Shown here: piece after piece, positions 15,338 through 24,030 of the stretch
Layout: every line of letters begins with the position of its first letter
Position numbering within the stretch: the stretch's first letter is position 1
Assembly (NCBI RefSeq): GCF_001953865.1
Contig: NZ_MQUQ01000006.1
Coordinates: 62,001-126,000, forward strand
Direction of reading: 5' to 3'
DNA length: 64,000 nucleotides
Origin: Amycolatopsis coloradensis
GTDB lineage: Bacteria; Actinomycetota; Actinomycetes; Mycobacteriales; Pseudonocardiaceae
Translations under genes and position numbers: made by a program
The notes under the pieces: model-generated
Database searches by the model: none
Told to the model about the DNA's origin: nothing
What the model saw: only the letters and a program-made list of their open reading frames with translations

Positions 15338-16987
15338 TCAGGAACGGATCGGCCACAGAGTGTCGATGTGCTCCTGAAGCGAGACGACACTCGAATGGCC
15401 ACGGTTGACGGCTTCGATGCCTTGCACCGCGGCGGTCAGTCCCTGGATCGACGTGAGGTACGGGATTCCGCGGGTTGCCGCGGCGGCGCGGATCTCGTCT
15501 CGTGGTGTCCCGGGCAGGGTGTCGACGACCAAGACGATCTCGCCTGCCATCACGAGGTCCACAATGGAGTGTTCGCGGGCGATCGTGACCGGTACGCCGA
15601 GGTACTGGAGGATGGCGCCCGTTCCTTCGGCGGCCAGGATTTCGAAACCGTTGTCCGCCAGCGCTTTCACCGGAAAGATCATCGCCCGGTTGTCACGGGC
15701 GGCGAACGCGGCGAAGACCCGGCCCTTGGTGGGCAACGGACCGGACGCGGCGGCCAGCGCCTTGGCATACGCGGTGCCGAAATCCGAGTCGATCGCCATC
15801 ACCTCACCCTGTTTGACCGCGACGGCGGCGTCCGGCGGGAGCATGCCGCCGTCCCCTGTCGGCGGCAGGAGACCCTCGGCACGCAGGTCGGCGATGCGGG
15901 CGCCGAGCAGCACCCGTGCGGCGGCCTTGGCCAGCGGCACGCCGGTGGCCCTCGACACGAACGGGACGGTGCGGTCTTCCCGCGGATTCGCCTCCAGGAC
16001 GGACAAAGCACCCGGCGTGAGCGCGTATCGGACGTTCAGCGGCCCCCGCAGTCCGGTGCTCTCGGCCAGGACACGGGTGGACTCACGGATCCTGGCGAGA
16101 TCGGCGCGGCCGAGGGTGATCGGCGGCAGCACGCAGGCCGGGTCGCCGGGGGCTTCGAAGCGCTCCATGATTCCGCCGAGATACAACTCGTGACCGTCGT
16201 AGAGGGCGTCGACGTCGATCTCGAGCACGTCACCCGTAGCTGACGGTCGCCGCGCCGCCGTCACGAAACCGAGGTCGTCCAGGGTGTGCCCGACGGCCAG
16301 TTGCACGGCGAGCGCACTGGACCCGGGCGCCCGGGCGTCGAACCCGGTCACGACCACGCGGCCGCCGGACGGGTCGGCCGCGAACCGGACGGTGCAGCCA
16401 CCGGGGCCCACGCCGGCCGCCCGGGTCACCGCGACGGCGAGGTCGCACATCCGCCGATACCCCCGGTCGGTCAGTGAGCCGGATTCTCCCGTCGAACAGG
16501 CGACGGCCACCTTGTCCTCGTGGTCCTGCACGAGTTCGAACTCGAACTTCGGCCAGCCGGGCACGGACGCTTCCGGCACCATCTCGGCACCTGCTCGCCC
16601 GACGATCCGCGCGAACTCCTCGGGATTCTCACCCGCCAGGATCGCGTCGATGCCGGTGCCGATCAGCTCGATGCCGTACCGGGTCAACACGCCGGACTCG
16701 TACAGGGCGATCGTGGTGTCGAGCGCGGCCTGCCCGCCGACGGTGGGGAGCAGGGCGTCCGGCCGTTCCCTGGCGATGACCTGCTCGACCGTGCCGGGGT
16801 CGATCGGCTCCAGGTAGGTGGAATCGGCGAACTCGGGGTCGGTCGTCATCGTCGTCAGGTCACTGTCGACCATCGTGACCCGCAAGCCCGCCGCCTTGAG
16901 CACCCGGCACGCCGCGGCGGTGTCGCGGAGCGCGATCGGACCGGAGCCGATCACCAGCACCGACCGCCGCTCAGGACGCCGCGGCAT
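15338..16987 (-). CDS. Shrunken carbamoyl-phosphate synthase large-subunit-like protein
   Basis: A 549-residue protein that is plainly derived from CarB (normally about 1,070-1,100 residues). Residues 1-140 match the first pre-ATP-grasp domain (SVLVIGSGPIAL, ALLPTVGGQAALD). Residues 148-240 match the end of the first ATP-grasp domain, but the glycine-rich ATP loop before it is absent, and the metal-binding EMNPR-type motif has become GFDARAP. Residues about 250-365 match the end of the second ATP-grasp domain (LYLGGIMERFEAPGD, VLEANPREDRTVPF), again without the part that carries the ATP loop. Residues 422-549 are an intact MGS-like allosteric domain (PYLTSIQGLTAAVQGIEA). The frame is open and GC3-rich, so it is not simply decaying. 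It probably cannot make carbamoyl phosphate alone. It is last in the HypEF operon and overlaps the MFS gene by 17 bp. Confidence 0.85.
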   Translation of the reverse strand: MPRRPERRSVLVIGSGPIALRDTAAACRVLKAAGLRVTMVDSDLTTMTTDPEFADSTYLEPIDPGTVEQVIARERPDALLPTVGGQAALDTTIALYESGVLTRYGIELIGTGIDAILAGENPEEFARIVGRAGAEMVPEASVPGWPKFEFELVQDHEDKVAVACSTGESGSLTDRGYRRMCDLAVAVTRAAGVGPGGCTVRFAADPSGGRVVVTGFDARAPGSSALAVQLAVGHTLDDLGFVTAARRPSATGDVLEIDVDALYDGHELYLGGIMERFEAPGDPACVLPPITLGRADLARIRESTRVLAESTGLRGPLNVRYALTPGALSVLEANPREDRTVPFVSRATGVPLAKAAARVLLGARIADLRAEGLLPPTGDGGMLPPDAAVAVKQGEVMAIDSDFGTAYAKALAAASGPLPTKGRVFAAFAARDNRAMIFPVKALADNGFEILAAEGTGAILQYLGVPVTIAREHSIVDLVMAGEIVLVVDTLPGTPRDEIRAAAATRGIPYLTSIQGLTAAVQGIEAVNRGHSSVVSLQEHIDTLWPIRS

Positions 16988-18257
16988 GGGTGTCGCCGGA
17001 AACGGGCCAGCGCCTGCCCGCTTCCCAATAGGACTGGACCTCGTCCAGCGACCGGCCCTTCGTCTCCGGAGCGAGGAAGAACACGAAGATCCAGGCCACC
17101 GCCGTGATGGCGAAGAGGACGAGGAAGGTCAGCAGACCGCCGATGGCGTTGAGCACGTCGAGGAAGAACTGGGCCACGAACAGGTTCGTCGTGAGGTTCG
17201 TCAGAAGCATCACCGACGCCCCGGCGCCCCGGAGGTGATCCGGGAAGCCTTCGGCCGCGAAGACCCACACCAGTGCCCCGAAGCCCGAATTGAAGCCGAC
17301 GATGAAAGCGATGAGCCCGAGAAAGCCGATCACACCGGGGGAATCGGCGGCGAAGCCGATCACCAGCAGCGCGTGGCCCAGCCCCATCAGGGTGGTGCCG
17401 GTGAGCAGCACCGGCCGTCTGCCGAACCGGTCGATCGTCAGTGCGCAGACGAGCGCCGCGGCCGCACCGGCGAGCTGGACGAAACCGGGCAGGACGAGCA
17501 GGCCGAAGTCGTCGGTGTAGCCGATGTGCTGGAAGATCCGCGGGCTGAAGAAGACCATCGCGTTGATACCCGTCGCCTGGACGAAAAAGCCGAGTGTGAC
17601 GACGAAAAGCGTGAGCTTCCGGTAGCGGGGCCCGAAGATCGCGCGCACGACGCCCACCTGACGTGCGGCCCCCTCCTGCCGGAACTGCCGCCAGTGTTCG
17701 GTCTCGGGCAGCCCCAGCAGCCACAACGCGGTGGCGAGGGCGAGGACACCGGGAATGGCGAGCATCAGCCGCCACTGCCCGCTGTCCGCGAGGAAGTAGC
17801 CGCCGAAGTAGCCCATCGAGATCCCGACGGAGGTCGCCACCTGGTAGAGGACCGCGATGCGGCCGCGAGCACGCGTCGTCGCCGATTCGGCGATGAAGAT
17901 CGGGGTCGTCACGATGGCGATGCCGATCGCGGTGCCCTGCCCGAACCGGCCCACGCCCAGCCACAGCGGATCCGCCGCCGTGACGGCGAGACCGGTGGCC
18001 ACCAGGTACAGGAATGTCAAGCCGAGCAGGGTCTTGCGACGGCCGAGTGCGTTGACGAGCCTGCTGCCCAGGAGGGCGCCGGCGATCCAGCCCGCGGCCG
18101 TGGCGGCGTACAGCGAACCCTGCTGGGTCGTCGTGAGTTCGAAATGGTCGGTGACCAGCAGCAGCGCGCCCGCCATCGCGGTGGCGTCGTATCCGCAGGT
18201 CAACCCCAGGATCAGGGCGAAGACACTCACCTTGGTGTCCGGCGTACGGCCCCTCAC
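16971..18257 (-). CDS. MFS transporter (sugar-porter type)
   Basis: A 428-residue membrane protein with twelve predicted helices. It carries MFS/sugar-porter signatures: GSRLVNALGRRKTLL after helix 2, a GIAIVTTPIFIAESATTRARG region resembling the sugar-porter PESPR-type signature region, and LPETEHWR/APETKGRSL motifs at the half ends. It would move a polar or sugar-like solute using a proton gradient. A GTG start overlaps the phosphatase stop (GTGA), indicating translational coupling. In this operon it is the natural exporter of the product, although uptake of a precursor cannot be excluded. Confidence 0.85.
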   Translation of the reverse strand: MRGRTPDTKVSVFALILGLTCGYDATAMAGALLLVTDHFELTTTQQGSLYAATAAGWIAGALLGSRLVNALGRRKTLLGLTFLYLVATGLAVTAADPLWLGVGRFGQGTAIGIAIVTTPIFIAESATTRARGRIAVLYQVATSVGISMGYFGGYFLADSGQWRLMLAIPGVLALATALWLLGLPETEHWRQFRQEGAARQVGVVRAIFGPRYRKLTLFVVTLGFFVQATGINAMVFFSPRIFQHIGYTDDFGLLVLPGFVQLAGAAAALVCALTIDRFGRRPVLLTGTTLMGLGHALLVIGFAADSPGVIGFLGLIAFIVGFNSGFGALVWVFAAEGFPDHLRGAGASVMLLTNLTTNLFVAQFFLDVLNAIGGLLTFLVLFAITAVAWIFVFFLAPETKGRSLDEVQSYWEAGRRWPVSGDTHAAAS

Positions 18258-19060
18258 GCGGGGCCCGCCGCTTTCAGCGCGGTCATCACGGCGGGATGCA
18301 CGCTGGCCGAGGCCAAGCAGACTTCGAAGACCTGATCCGCCTTCGTCAGCGGATCGGTGAGATCCAGTGGCCGCCCGTCGAGATCGGTGCACACCCCGCC
18401 GCACTCCCCCAGTACGCACAGCGCGGCCGCCACGTCCCAGATCCGGCAGCCGCGATGCACGAACGCCCCGTAGGCGCCGTCGGCCACCATGCAGATGTCG
18501 AAGACGCTGTTGCTCATGCGGACGCCGAGACACGCGGTCCCGAGTGCCGCGGCGATCCTGCCTTCGGCGGCCATCATGGCGGGCGGACCCTTGTCCATTC
18601 CGAAAGCCACCAACGACTTCTCCGGGCCGGTGGCCGGGAGCGGCCTGAGCGGACGGCCGTCGCGCGTGGCCCCTTTGCCGGATTCGGCGGCGTAAACGGT
18701 GTCGAACGCCGGCAGCGCGAGTCCGCCCGCGAGGACTCCCCCGGCGCCGACCGCAGCCATCATCACGCCGTAGAGCGGGCTGCCCGCGGCGTAATTGCTC
18801 GTGCCGTCCAACGGGTCCACGATCCAGGTGACCTCGTCGTCGCCGGGCGTCGCCCCGCTCTCCTCTTCCAGGATCGCGTGCCGCGGGTACCGTTCCCTGA
18901 TCCGACCGGTCAGCAGCGCGCCGACGGCGAGGTCCGTGTCGGTCACGATCTGGTTCACGTCCGACGGTTTGACCGTCGCTTCGCCGGTGCCCCGCATTCC
19001 CACGGCCACTTTGGACGCTTCGCGAAGACAGGTCTCGATGAACTCCGCGAAACCGGTCAT
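18254..19060 (-). CDS. Inositol-monophosphatase-family phosphatase
   Basis: A 268-residue Mg2+-dependent phosphatase. Metal-site motifs are visible: EEES near residue 65, the DPLDGTSNY motif near residue 85, and WDVAAAL towards the C-terminus. The family removes phosphate from inositol phosphate, sugar phosphates or 3'-phosphoadenosine phosphate. Its ATG overlaps the NUDIX stop (ATGA). Next to a NUDIX hydrolase and sugar enzymes it could dephosphorylate a sugar- or cyclitol-phosphate intermediate; the precise substrate is unknown. Confidence 0.88.
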   Translation of the reverse strand: MTGFAEFIETCLREASKVAVGMRGTGEATVKPSDVNQIVTDTDLAVGALLTGRIRERYPRHAILEEESGATPGDDEVTWIVDPLDGTSNYAAGSPLYGVMMAAVGAGGVLAGGLALPAFDTVYAAESGKGATRDGRPLRPLPATGPEKSLVAFGMDKGPPAMMAAEGRIAAALGTACLGVRMSNSVFDICMVADGAYGAFVHRGCRIWDVAAALCVLGECGGVCTDLDGRPLDLTDPLTKADQVFEVCLASASVHPAVMTALKAAGPA

Positions 19061-19515
19061 GACGCGACCTTGGCGTATTCCGCGATGATGGGCTGCTCCG
19101 GGGTGATCACGGTGTCCGGGATCTCGTCCAGCCCGAAGAACCGCCACGTGCTGTTCTCCGCGGTGTCCAGGACGATGGTGGCGTCTTCCGGCAGGCGGGC
19201 CACATACGCGGCGGTGATGTTGTGGATCTCGTCGCCGTTCGGATAGCGGTAGTAGTACCCCGCCCCGGAAAAGAGCCCCAGCAGGTTCAGCTCGCCGATG
19301 TCCAGCCCGATCTCCTCCTTGACCTCCCGCCTCCCGGTCTCCTCGAACGACTCCCCCGGCTCCATCAAGCCGCCCGGCAGCCCCCAGCCGCCGGTGTCGA
19401 CCCGCTCCAGCAGCAGGACGCGGTCGGCCGGATCGGTGATCACGACCGAGGTCCCTGGAAGGATCAGCGGCCGGGTCCCGACCAGTTTCCGCAGTTCCGC
19501 CACGTAGTCGTTCAC
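19057..19515 (-). CDS. NUDIX hydrolase
   Basis: A 152-residue protein with a complete NUDIX box (pattern GX5EX7REVKEEIG at about residues 47-69), preceded by VVITDPADRVLLLERVD. NUDIX enzymes cleave nucleoside diphosphates linked to another group. In the order NUDIX then phosphatase it could release a sugar phosphate from an NDP-sugar and hand it on; this is inference. The stop overlaps the phosphatase start, and 20 bp separate it from the aminotransferase. Confidence 0.9.
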   Translation of the reverse strand: MNDYVAELRKLVGTRPLILPGTSVVITDPADRVLLLERVDTGGWGLPGGLMEPGESFEETGRREVKEEIGLDIGELNLLGLFSGAGYYYRYPNGDEIHNITAAYVARLPEDATIVLDTAENSTWRFFGLDEIPDTVITPEQPIIAEYAKVAS

Positions 19516-19535
19516 GATGCTCTACCGCCTGCTTT

Positions 19536-20672
19536 CTATGCTGTCGCGTGTATTTCGCGGATGAGGTCGCAGATCTCGCCGACGACCCGCGCGGGCATAT
19601 GAGAGTAGAGCGGCAGCGTGATCATGCTCGATGCCAGTTCCTCGGTCACGGGCAGCTCCGCGACGGCGGGAACGTCCCGGTAGGCGGTTTGCTGGTGCAT
19701 GGCCGGGCTGAAGTATTTGCGAGTGCTGACGTTCTCCCGCCCCAGCCGCTCGGCCAGCGCGTCGCGGCTCATCCCGAAGTGGGCGGCGTCGACACGGATC
19801 CCCAGATCCTTGTACGAACTCGCGGCTCCCGCCGGAATCGCCTGGAATTCCAGGCCGGGCAGTCCGTCCAATCCGGAGCGATAGCGGTCCGCCAGTGAAC
19901 GCCGGACGCCGATCCAGTGGGAGAACCGTTTGAGCGCGTGCACGCCCATGAACCCGGAGACCTCGGTCATCCGGCCGTTGAGCCCGGCGAAGCGGCTGTC
20001 GTAGTCGCCGGGGTTGCCGTATTCGCGCGCCATCCTCAGCTTGGCGGCGAGGGCGGCGTCGTTCGTCGTGATCAGCCCGCCCTCACCGGTGCTGAGGGTT
20101 TTGGTCGGGCTGAGGCTGAACACCTCGGCCACCCCTTTGCCGCCGACCATGGTCCCGTCGCGATAACGGCTGCCGAAGCCGTGCGCGGCGTCGAAGATCA
20201 GCGGAATCCCGTGGGAATCGCACAATTCACGCAGCGGGCCGGTGTCGCACGGGACCCCGAACGTGTGCACCCCCAGCACGGCGGCCGCGCCCGGCAGGAG
20301 CGGGGCCACGGCGTCGGGGTCGAGGGTCCAGGTGCGGGGATTCGAGTCGGCGAACCGGATCCCGTGCCCCGCCCAGTCGATGGCGTGGCCGGAAGCCATG
20401 AAGGTGAAGCTCGGGACGATGACGTCACCGGTCAGCTCCAGGCAGCGGAGCACGAGCATCAACCCGGTGGTGCAGCTGCTGACCGCGACCACGTGGCCGA
20501 CGTCCAGGTACGCGCCCGCGGCTTCCTCGAATTCCCTTACGTACCGCCCGTTGGTGAGCATCCCCGACTGGAGGATCTCCTTGACGGCCAGCTCCATCTC
20601 GGCATCGGCCTCCACGGTCGGGCGGGCCATGGGAACGAGTTCGGGGAAACGTCTCGGGCTGAGGTCGGTCAT
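19536..20672 (-). CDS. DegT/DnrJ/EryC1-type PLP-dependent sugar aminotransferase
   Basis: A 378-residue fold-type I aminotransferase. The PLP-binding Lys lies in FSLSPTKTLSTGEGG near residue 190, the PLP-ring Asp in LIFDAAHGFGS, and the N-terminal region has VAVSSCTTGLML, the cofactor phosphate-binding loop. The family aminates NDP-ketosugars or keto-cyclitols using glutamate or glutamine. It sits 31 bp after the SDR epimerase gene. It is only distantly similar to the glycopeptide aminotransferase at 39-40 kb and so belongs to a separate pathway. Confidence 0.9.
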   Translation of the reverse strand: MTDLSPRRFPELVPMARPTVEADAEMELAVKEILQSGMLTNGRYVREFEEAAGAYLDVGHVVAVSSCTTGLMLVLRCLELTGDVIVPSFTFMASGHAIDWAGHGIRFADSNPRTWTLDPDAVAPLLPGAAAVLGVHTFGVPCDTGPLRELCDSHGIPLIFDAAHGFGSRYRDGTMVGGKGVAEVFSLSPTKTLSTGEGGLITTNDAALAAKLRMAREYGNPGDYDSRFAGLNGRMTEVSGFMGVHALKRFSHWIGVRRSLADRYRSGLDGLPGLEFQAIPAGAASSYKDLGIRVDAAHFGMSRDALAERLGRENVSTRKYFSPAMHQQTAYRDVPAVAELPVTEELASSMITLPLYSHMPARVVGEICDLIREIHATA

Positions 20673-20703
20673 GGTCGGGCTCCTGAGGGTGGAGGACGGA
20701 AAC

Positions 20704-21693
20704 TCACGCCGAGACCGGGTCCACGCGCTGGGCCACCGCGGTCAGGTAGTTGCTGTAGCGAGCGGAAGCGAAGTCCGGGTACTTCCCTTCGCGCATGGCG
20801 TCCCGGATTTCCCGCGCCGTGTCGACGACCCGGCGGCTCGGGGTGAAGCCCAGCTCCCGCCGGATGGGGTCGAAGTTCACCCGGTAGTTCCGTGGATCGG
20901 TGTGCTCTTCGAGGATCTCCATACGGACGCCGTCGATCTCCTCGGCGATCAGCTTGCCGATGGAGTCCATGCGGTAGTTCTCTTCGCCGAAGCCGCAGTT
21001 GTAGATGCTCGGGGCGGCACGCCGGTCGTCCCGCAGGACCAGGTGTACCGCCGCGGCCGCGTCCTCGACGTGCAGGAAGGGCCGCCACTGGGTCCCGCCG
21101 TGCACGGTGACCCTGCCGTGTTCCACGGCGTTCGCCGTCATGATGTTGACGGCGAGATCGAACCGCATCCGCGGGGACAGGCCGTGGATGGTGGCGAACC
21201 GCAGCAGACGAGGGGAAAGTTCGTCACGGGGCAGGGAGAGCAGATAGTGCTCGGACAGCACCTTGGATTCGGCATAGACCGACTGGGGCGACATGGGTGA
21301 CAGGACGCCCACCTCCGCGTCCGCGGTGAAGCCGTAGTTGCTGCACGTGGAAGCGAAGACCAGCGACCGGATCCCGGCCCGCCGGCACGCCTCGGCGACC
21401 CGGATGGTGCCGAGATAGTTGACGTCCCACGCGGTGTCCGTGTCGACACCACAGGCCGGGTCGCCCACGATCGCCGCCAGGTGCACCACCGCGTCGACGC
21501 CGTCGAGGGCCTTGCCCCAGGAACCCGTGTCGAGGACGTCGCCGTCGATGTAGGTGACCCCGGGCAGTTCGAGTTCCGGACCGCCGACCAGGCCGTTGTC
21601 GACGACCACGACCTCCGCCCCGGCTTGGCGGAGTCTCCTGGTCAGCACCGATCCGATATAGCCCCGTCCGCCGGTGATCAGGTACTTCTTCAT
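20704..21693 (-). CDS. NAD-dependent epimerase/dehydratase (extended SDR)
   Basis: A 329-residue extended SDR. It has the Rossmann motif YLITGGRGYIGS at the N-terminus, the active-site Ser in FASTCSNYG near residue 119, and the YAESK catalytic Tyr/Lys near residue 140. It resembles UDP-glucose/galactose 4-epimerases and related NDP-sugar dehydratases or epimerases, so it most likely acts on an NDP-sugar. The start overlaps the HypF stop (ATGA). A Cys beside the active-site Ser (STCSNYG) also occurs in several sugar-nucleotide epimerases. Confidence 0.88.
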   Translation of the reverse strand: MKKYLITGGRGYIGSVLTRRLRQAGAEVVVVDNGLVGGPELELPGVTYIDGDVLDTGSWGKALDGVDAVVHLAAIVGDPACGVDTDTAWDVNYLGTIRVAEACRRAGIRSLVFASTCSNYGFTADAEVGVLSPMSPQSVYAESKVLSEHYLLSLPRDELSPRLLRFATIHGLSPRMRFDLAVNIMTANAVEHGRVTVHGGTQWRPFLHVEDAAAAVHLVLRDDRRAAPSIYNCGFGEENYRMDSIGKLIAEEIDGVRMEILEEHTDPRNYRVNFDPIRRELGFTPSRRVVDTAREIRDAMREGKYPDFASARYSNYLTAVAQRVDPVSA

Positions 21694-24014
21694 CGCGCGT
21701 CGTCTCCCAGCCTGGCGTCGGCCACCACGATCTGACCGAGCGAAATGCCGCCGTCGTTGGTCGGCACCTGCTGGTGGCAGTACGGGTCGAATCCCGCCTT
21801 CCGCAGCTCCACCATGCAGTTGACCAGCAGGAACTCGTTCAGGAAGACCCCGCCGGAGAGCACCACCCGGCGCGTTCCGGACTCACTCAGCGCCTGGCAT
21901 CGGTCGACGACCATGTCGACCACGGCCGAATGGAAACGACGGCTCAACGTGGCGGAGTCCAGCCCCGCCGCCCGGTCCGCGGCGAGCGCCCGGATCACCG
22001 GCCGGGGGTCGATCTCCCGGTCGTTCACACCGAATCGGTACCGCTCGGCCATGGTGAAGTCGCGTTCGAGCAGGCCCTCCAGCTCGATCGGGCCCTGCGC
22101 CTCGTATTCGGCGTGCATGGTGATGGCCAGCAACGCGGCGACGCCGTCGAACAACCGGCCCATACTGGACGCGGGTGGAGCGTTGATCCCGCGCCGCGCC
22201 ATGGTGGCGAAGACGTGCCGCTGCTGTTCGTCGAGGCTCTCCAGCACCGGGAAGGCGCTGACCGCGGCGGAAGTCTCGCCGAAAGCGTCCAGCGCCAGCG
22301 CGAAACCCGTCCTGATCGGTTCGGTGACCGCCTTGTCGCCGCCCAAGAGCGGCACGGTCCGCAGATGCGCGACGCGGCGGGCGTCGCGATAGCCGCCGAC
22401 GAGGAATTCGCCACCCCAGATGGTGCCGTCGTCGCCGTATCCGGTGCCGTCGAAGATGACACCGATGGTCTCGCCGCCGAGCCGGTTCTCCGCCATACAG
22501 GAAGCCATATGCGCGTGATGGTGCTGGACCGGGACGACCTGCTCGAAGGTTTCGCCCTGCTCTTGAAAGGCGTACCGGGTCGCGCGGAACTGCGGATGCA
22601 GGTCCACGGCGGCGTGCCGCGGGCGCAGCTCGTGGAGATCGGCGAGATGCCGGACCGCCTCGCGATGCGCCCCGAACGTCTCGTCGTTCTTGATGTCACC
22701 GATGTGCTGGCTGACATGGACACGGGAACCACTGCTCAACGCGACGGTCGTCTTCAGCTCGGCGCCGTAGGCCACCAGCGGCGCCAGCTGCCTGCCGACC
22801 TCCACGGGATACGGCGCGTAGCCGCGGGACCGGCGGATGAACCCGACCAGTGGCTCGCCGAGTCCGGGATGCTCGGAGTAACGGACGATCGAGTCGTCGA
22901 CCCGGACCTCGATGGCACGGTCGTTGTAAAGGATCAGGTCGGCGACGGCGAAGAGCTGCGCCAGCGCGTCCTCATCGCGGTGCACGATCGGGTAGCCGGA
23001 AATGTTGCCGCTGGTCATGACCAGGGTGTCCAGTCCGGCGTGGTCGAGCAGGAGGTGGTGCACCGGCGCGGACGGGAGCATGACGCCGAGATTGGGATTG
23101 CGCGGGGCGATCTGCCCCGGCAAGCCCGGGGATCGCTTACGCAGCAACACGATCGGCCGGGCGGGCGAGAGCAGCAGTTCGGCCTCGGCCGGACGGACCT
23201 CGGCGAACCCCTCGACCGTGCCCAGATCGCGCGCCATCACCGCGAACGGCTTGGAATCGCGCCGTTTGCGGGTCCGGAGCCGGGCGACCGCCTCGCCGTC
23301 ACGGGCGTCGACCGCGAGATGGAACCCGCCGACACTCTTGACCGCGACGATCCCGCCTCCGGTGAGCGCCGCCGTGGCCGCGGCCAGCGCTTCCTCCCCC
23401 GAAGCCGTCTCGCCACCGGAACCCGCCAGCAACAGCCGGGGACCGCAGTCGGGGCAGGCGTTGGGCTGGGCGTGATAGCGACGGTCCAGCGGGTCCCCGT
23501 ACTCGGTGGCACACGGATGGCACATGGTGAAGCCCGCCATCGTGGTGACGGCCCGGTCGTAGGGCAGCTCGCGGATGATCGAATACCGCGGGCCGCAGTT
23601 GGTGCAGTTGATGAACGGATACCGGTACCGGCGGTCGGCCGGATCACGCAGCTCGGCACGGCAGTCGGCGCAGACGTAGGAATCGGTGGGCACGACCGTG
23701 GTCCGGCGGCCGGTGTGCCTGCTTTCCCGGATGGTGAACCCTTCCGGCCGCTCCCCGGCCTCGGGCAGGTCGTTCACCTGAACCCCCGTGACCCGGGCCT
23801 GGGGCGGCGCCTGCGTGCTGAGGCCGTCGGTGAAACGGTCCACCTCCTCAGGCCTGCCGGTGACCTCGATCAGCACCCCCTCCGGGTCGTTGAGCACCCA
23901 GCCGGTCAGGTCGCAGTTCAACGCGAGCTTGTAGACGAAGGGCCGGTACCCCACGCCCTGGACCACGCCTGCCACGCGAATACTTCGCCGGACACTCGAA
24001 TCGCTACTCGGCAT
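21690..24014 (-). CDS. hypF: HypF-type carbamoyltransferase
   Basis: A 774-residue, full-length HypF. Acylphosphatase domain: RVAGVVQGVGYR with the catalytic Arg at about residue 24 and Asn at 42 (LND). Two zinc-finger pairs: Cys 115/118/137/140 and 165/168/187/190. A YrdC-like domain follows (about 205-385, KRRDSKPFAVMA) and then a Kae1-like domain (about 395-774) with the HHHAH metal site, FDGTGYGDDG and VVLSGGVFLNEFL. In hydrogenase assembly HypF hydrolyses carbamoyl phosphate, forms carbamoyl-adenylate and carbamoylates the C-terminal Cys of HypE. All required motifs are present, so the enzyme should be active. The second ATG was chosen for its GGAGAGG site. No hydrogenase is nearby. Confidence 0.93.
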   Translation of the reverse strand: MPSSDSSVRRSIRVAGVVQGVGYRPFVYKLALNCDLTGWVLNDPEGVLIEVTGRPEEVDRFTDGLSTQAPPQARVTGVQVNDLPEAGERPEGFTIRESRHTGRRTTVVPTDSYVCADCRAELRDPADRRYRYPFINCTNCGPRYSIIRELPYDRAVTTMAGFTMCHPCATEYGDPLDRRYHAQPNACPDCGPRLLLAGSGGETASGEEALAAATAALTGGGIVAVKSVGGFHLAVDARDGEAVARLRTRKRRDSKPFAVMARDLGTVEGFAEVRPAEAELLLSPARPIVLLRKRSPGLPGQIAPRNPNLGVMLPSAPVHHLLLDHAGLDTLVMTSGNISGYPIVHRDEDALAQLFAVADLILYNDRAIEVRVDDSIVRYSEHPGLGEPLVGFIRRSRGYAPYPVEVGRQLAPLVAYGAELKTTVALSSGSRVHVSQHIGDIKNDETFGAHREAVRHLADLHELRPRHAAVDLHPQFRATRYAFQEQGETFEQVVPVQHHHAHMASCMAENRLGGETIGVIFDGTGYGDDGTIWGGEFLVGGYRDARRVAHLRTVPLLGGDKAVTEPIRTGFALALDAFGETSAAVSAFPVLESLDEQQRHVFATMARRGINAPPASSMGRLFDGVAALLAITMHAEYEAQGPIELEGLLERDFTMAERYRFGVNDREIDPRPVIRALAADRAAGLDSATLSRRFHSAVVDMVVDRCQALSESGTRRVVLSGGVFLNEFLLVNCMVELRKAGFDPYCHQQVPTNDGGISLGQIVVADARLGDDAR

Positions 24015-24030
24015 CTCGTCACCTCTCCGC

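Noticed and set aside
15338..16987. Functional carbamoyl-phosphate synthase supplying HypF
   Set aside because: Both ATP loops are missing and the first metal motif is changed, so catalysis of the normal reaction is unlikely.
16818..18335. Plus-strand open frame of about 505 codons, very rich in Glu, Asp and Arg
   Set aside because: Antisense to the MFS and CarB-like genes and of low-complexity composition; no start signal or homology.
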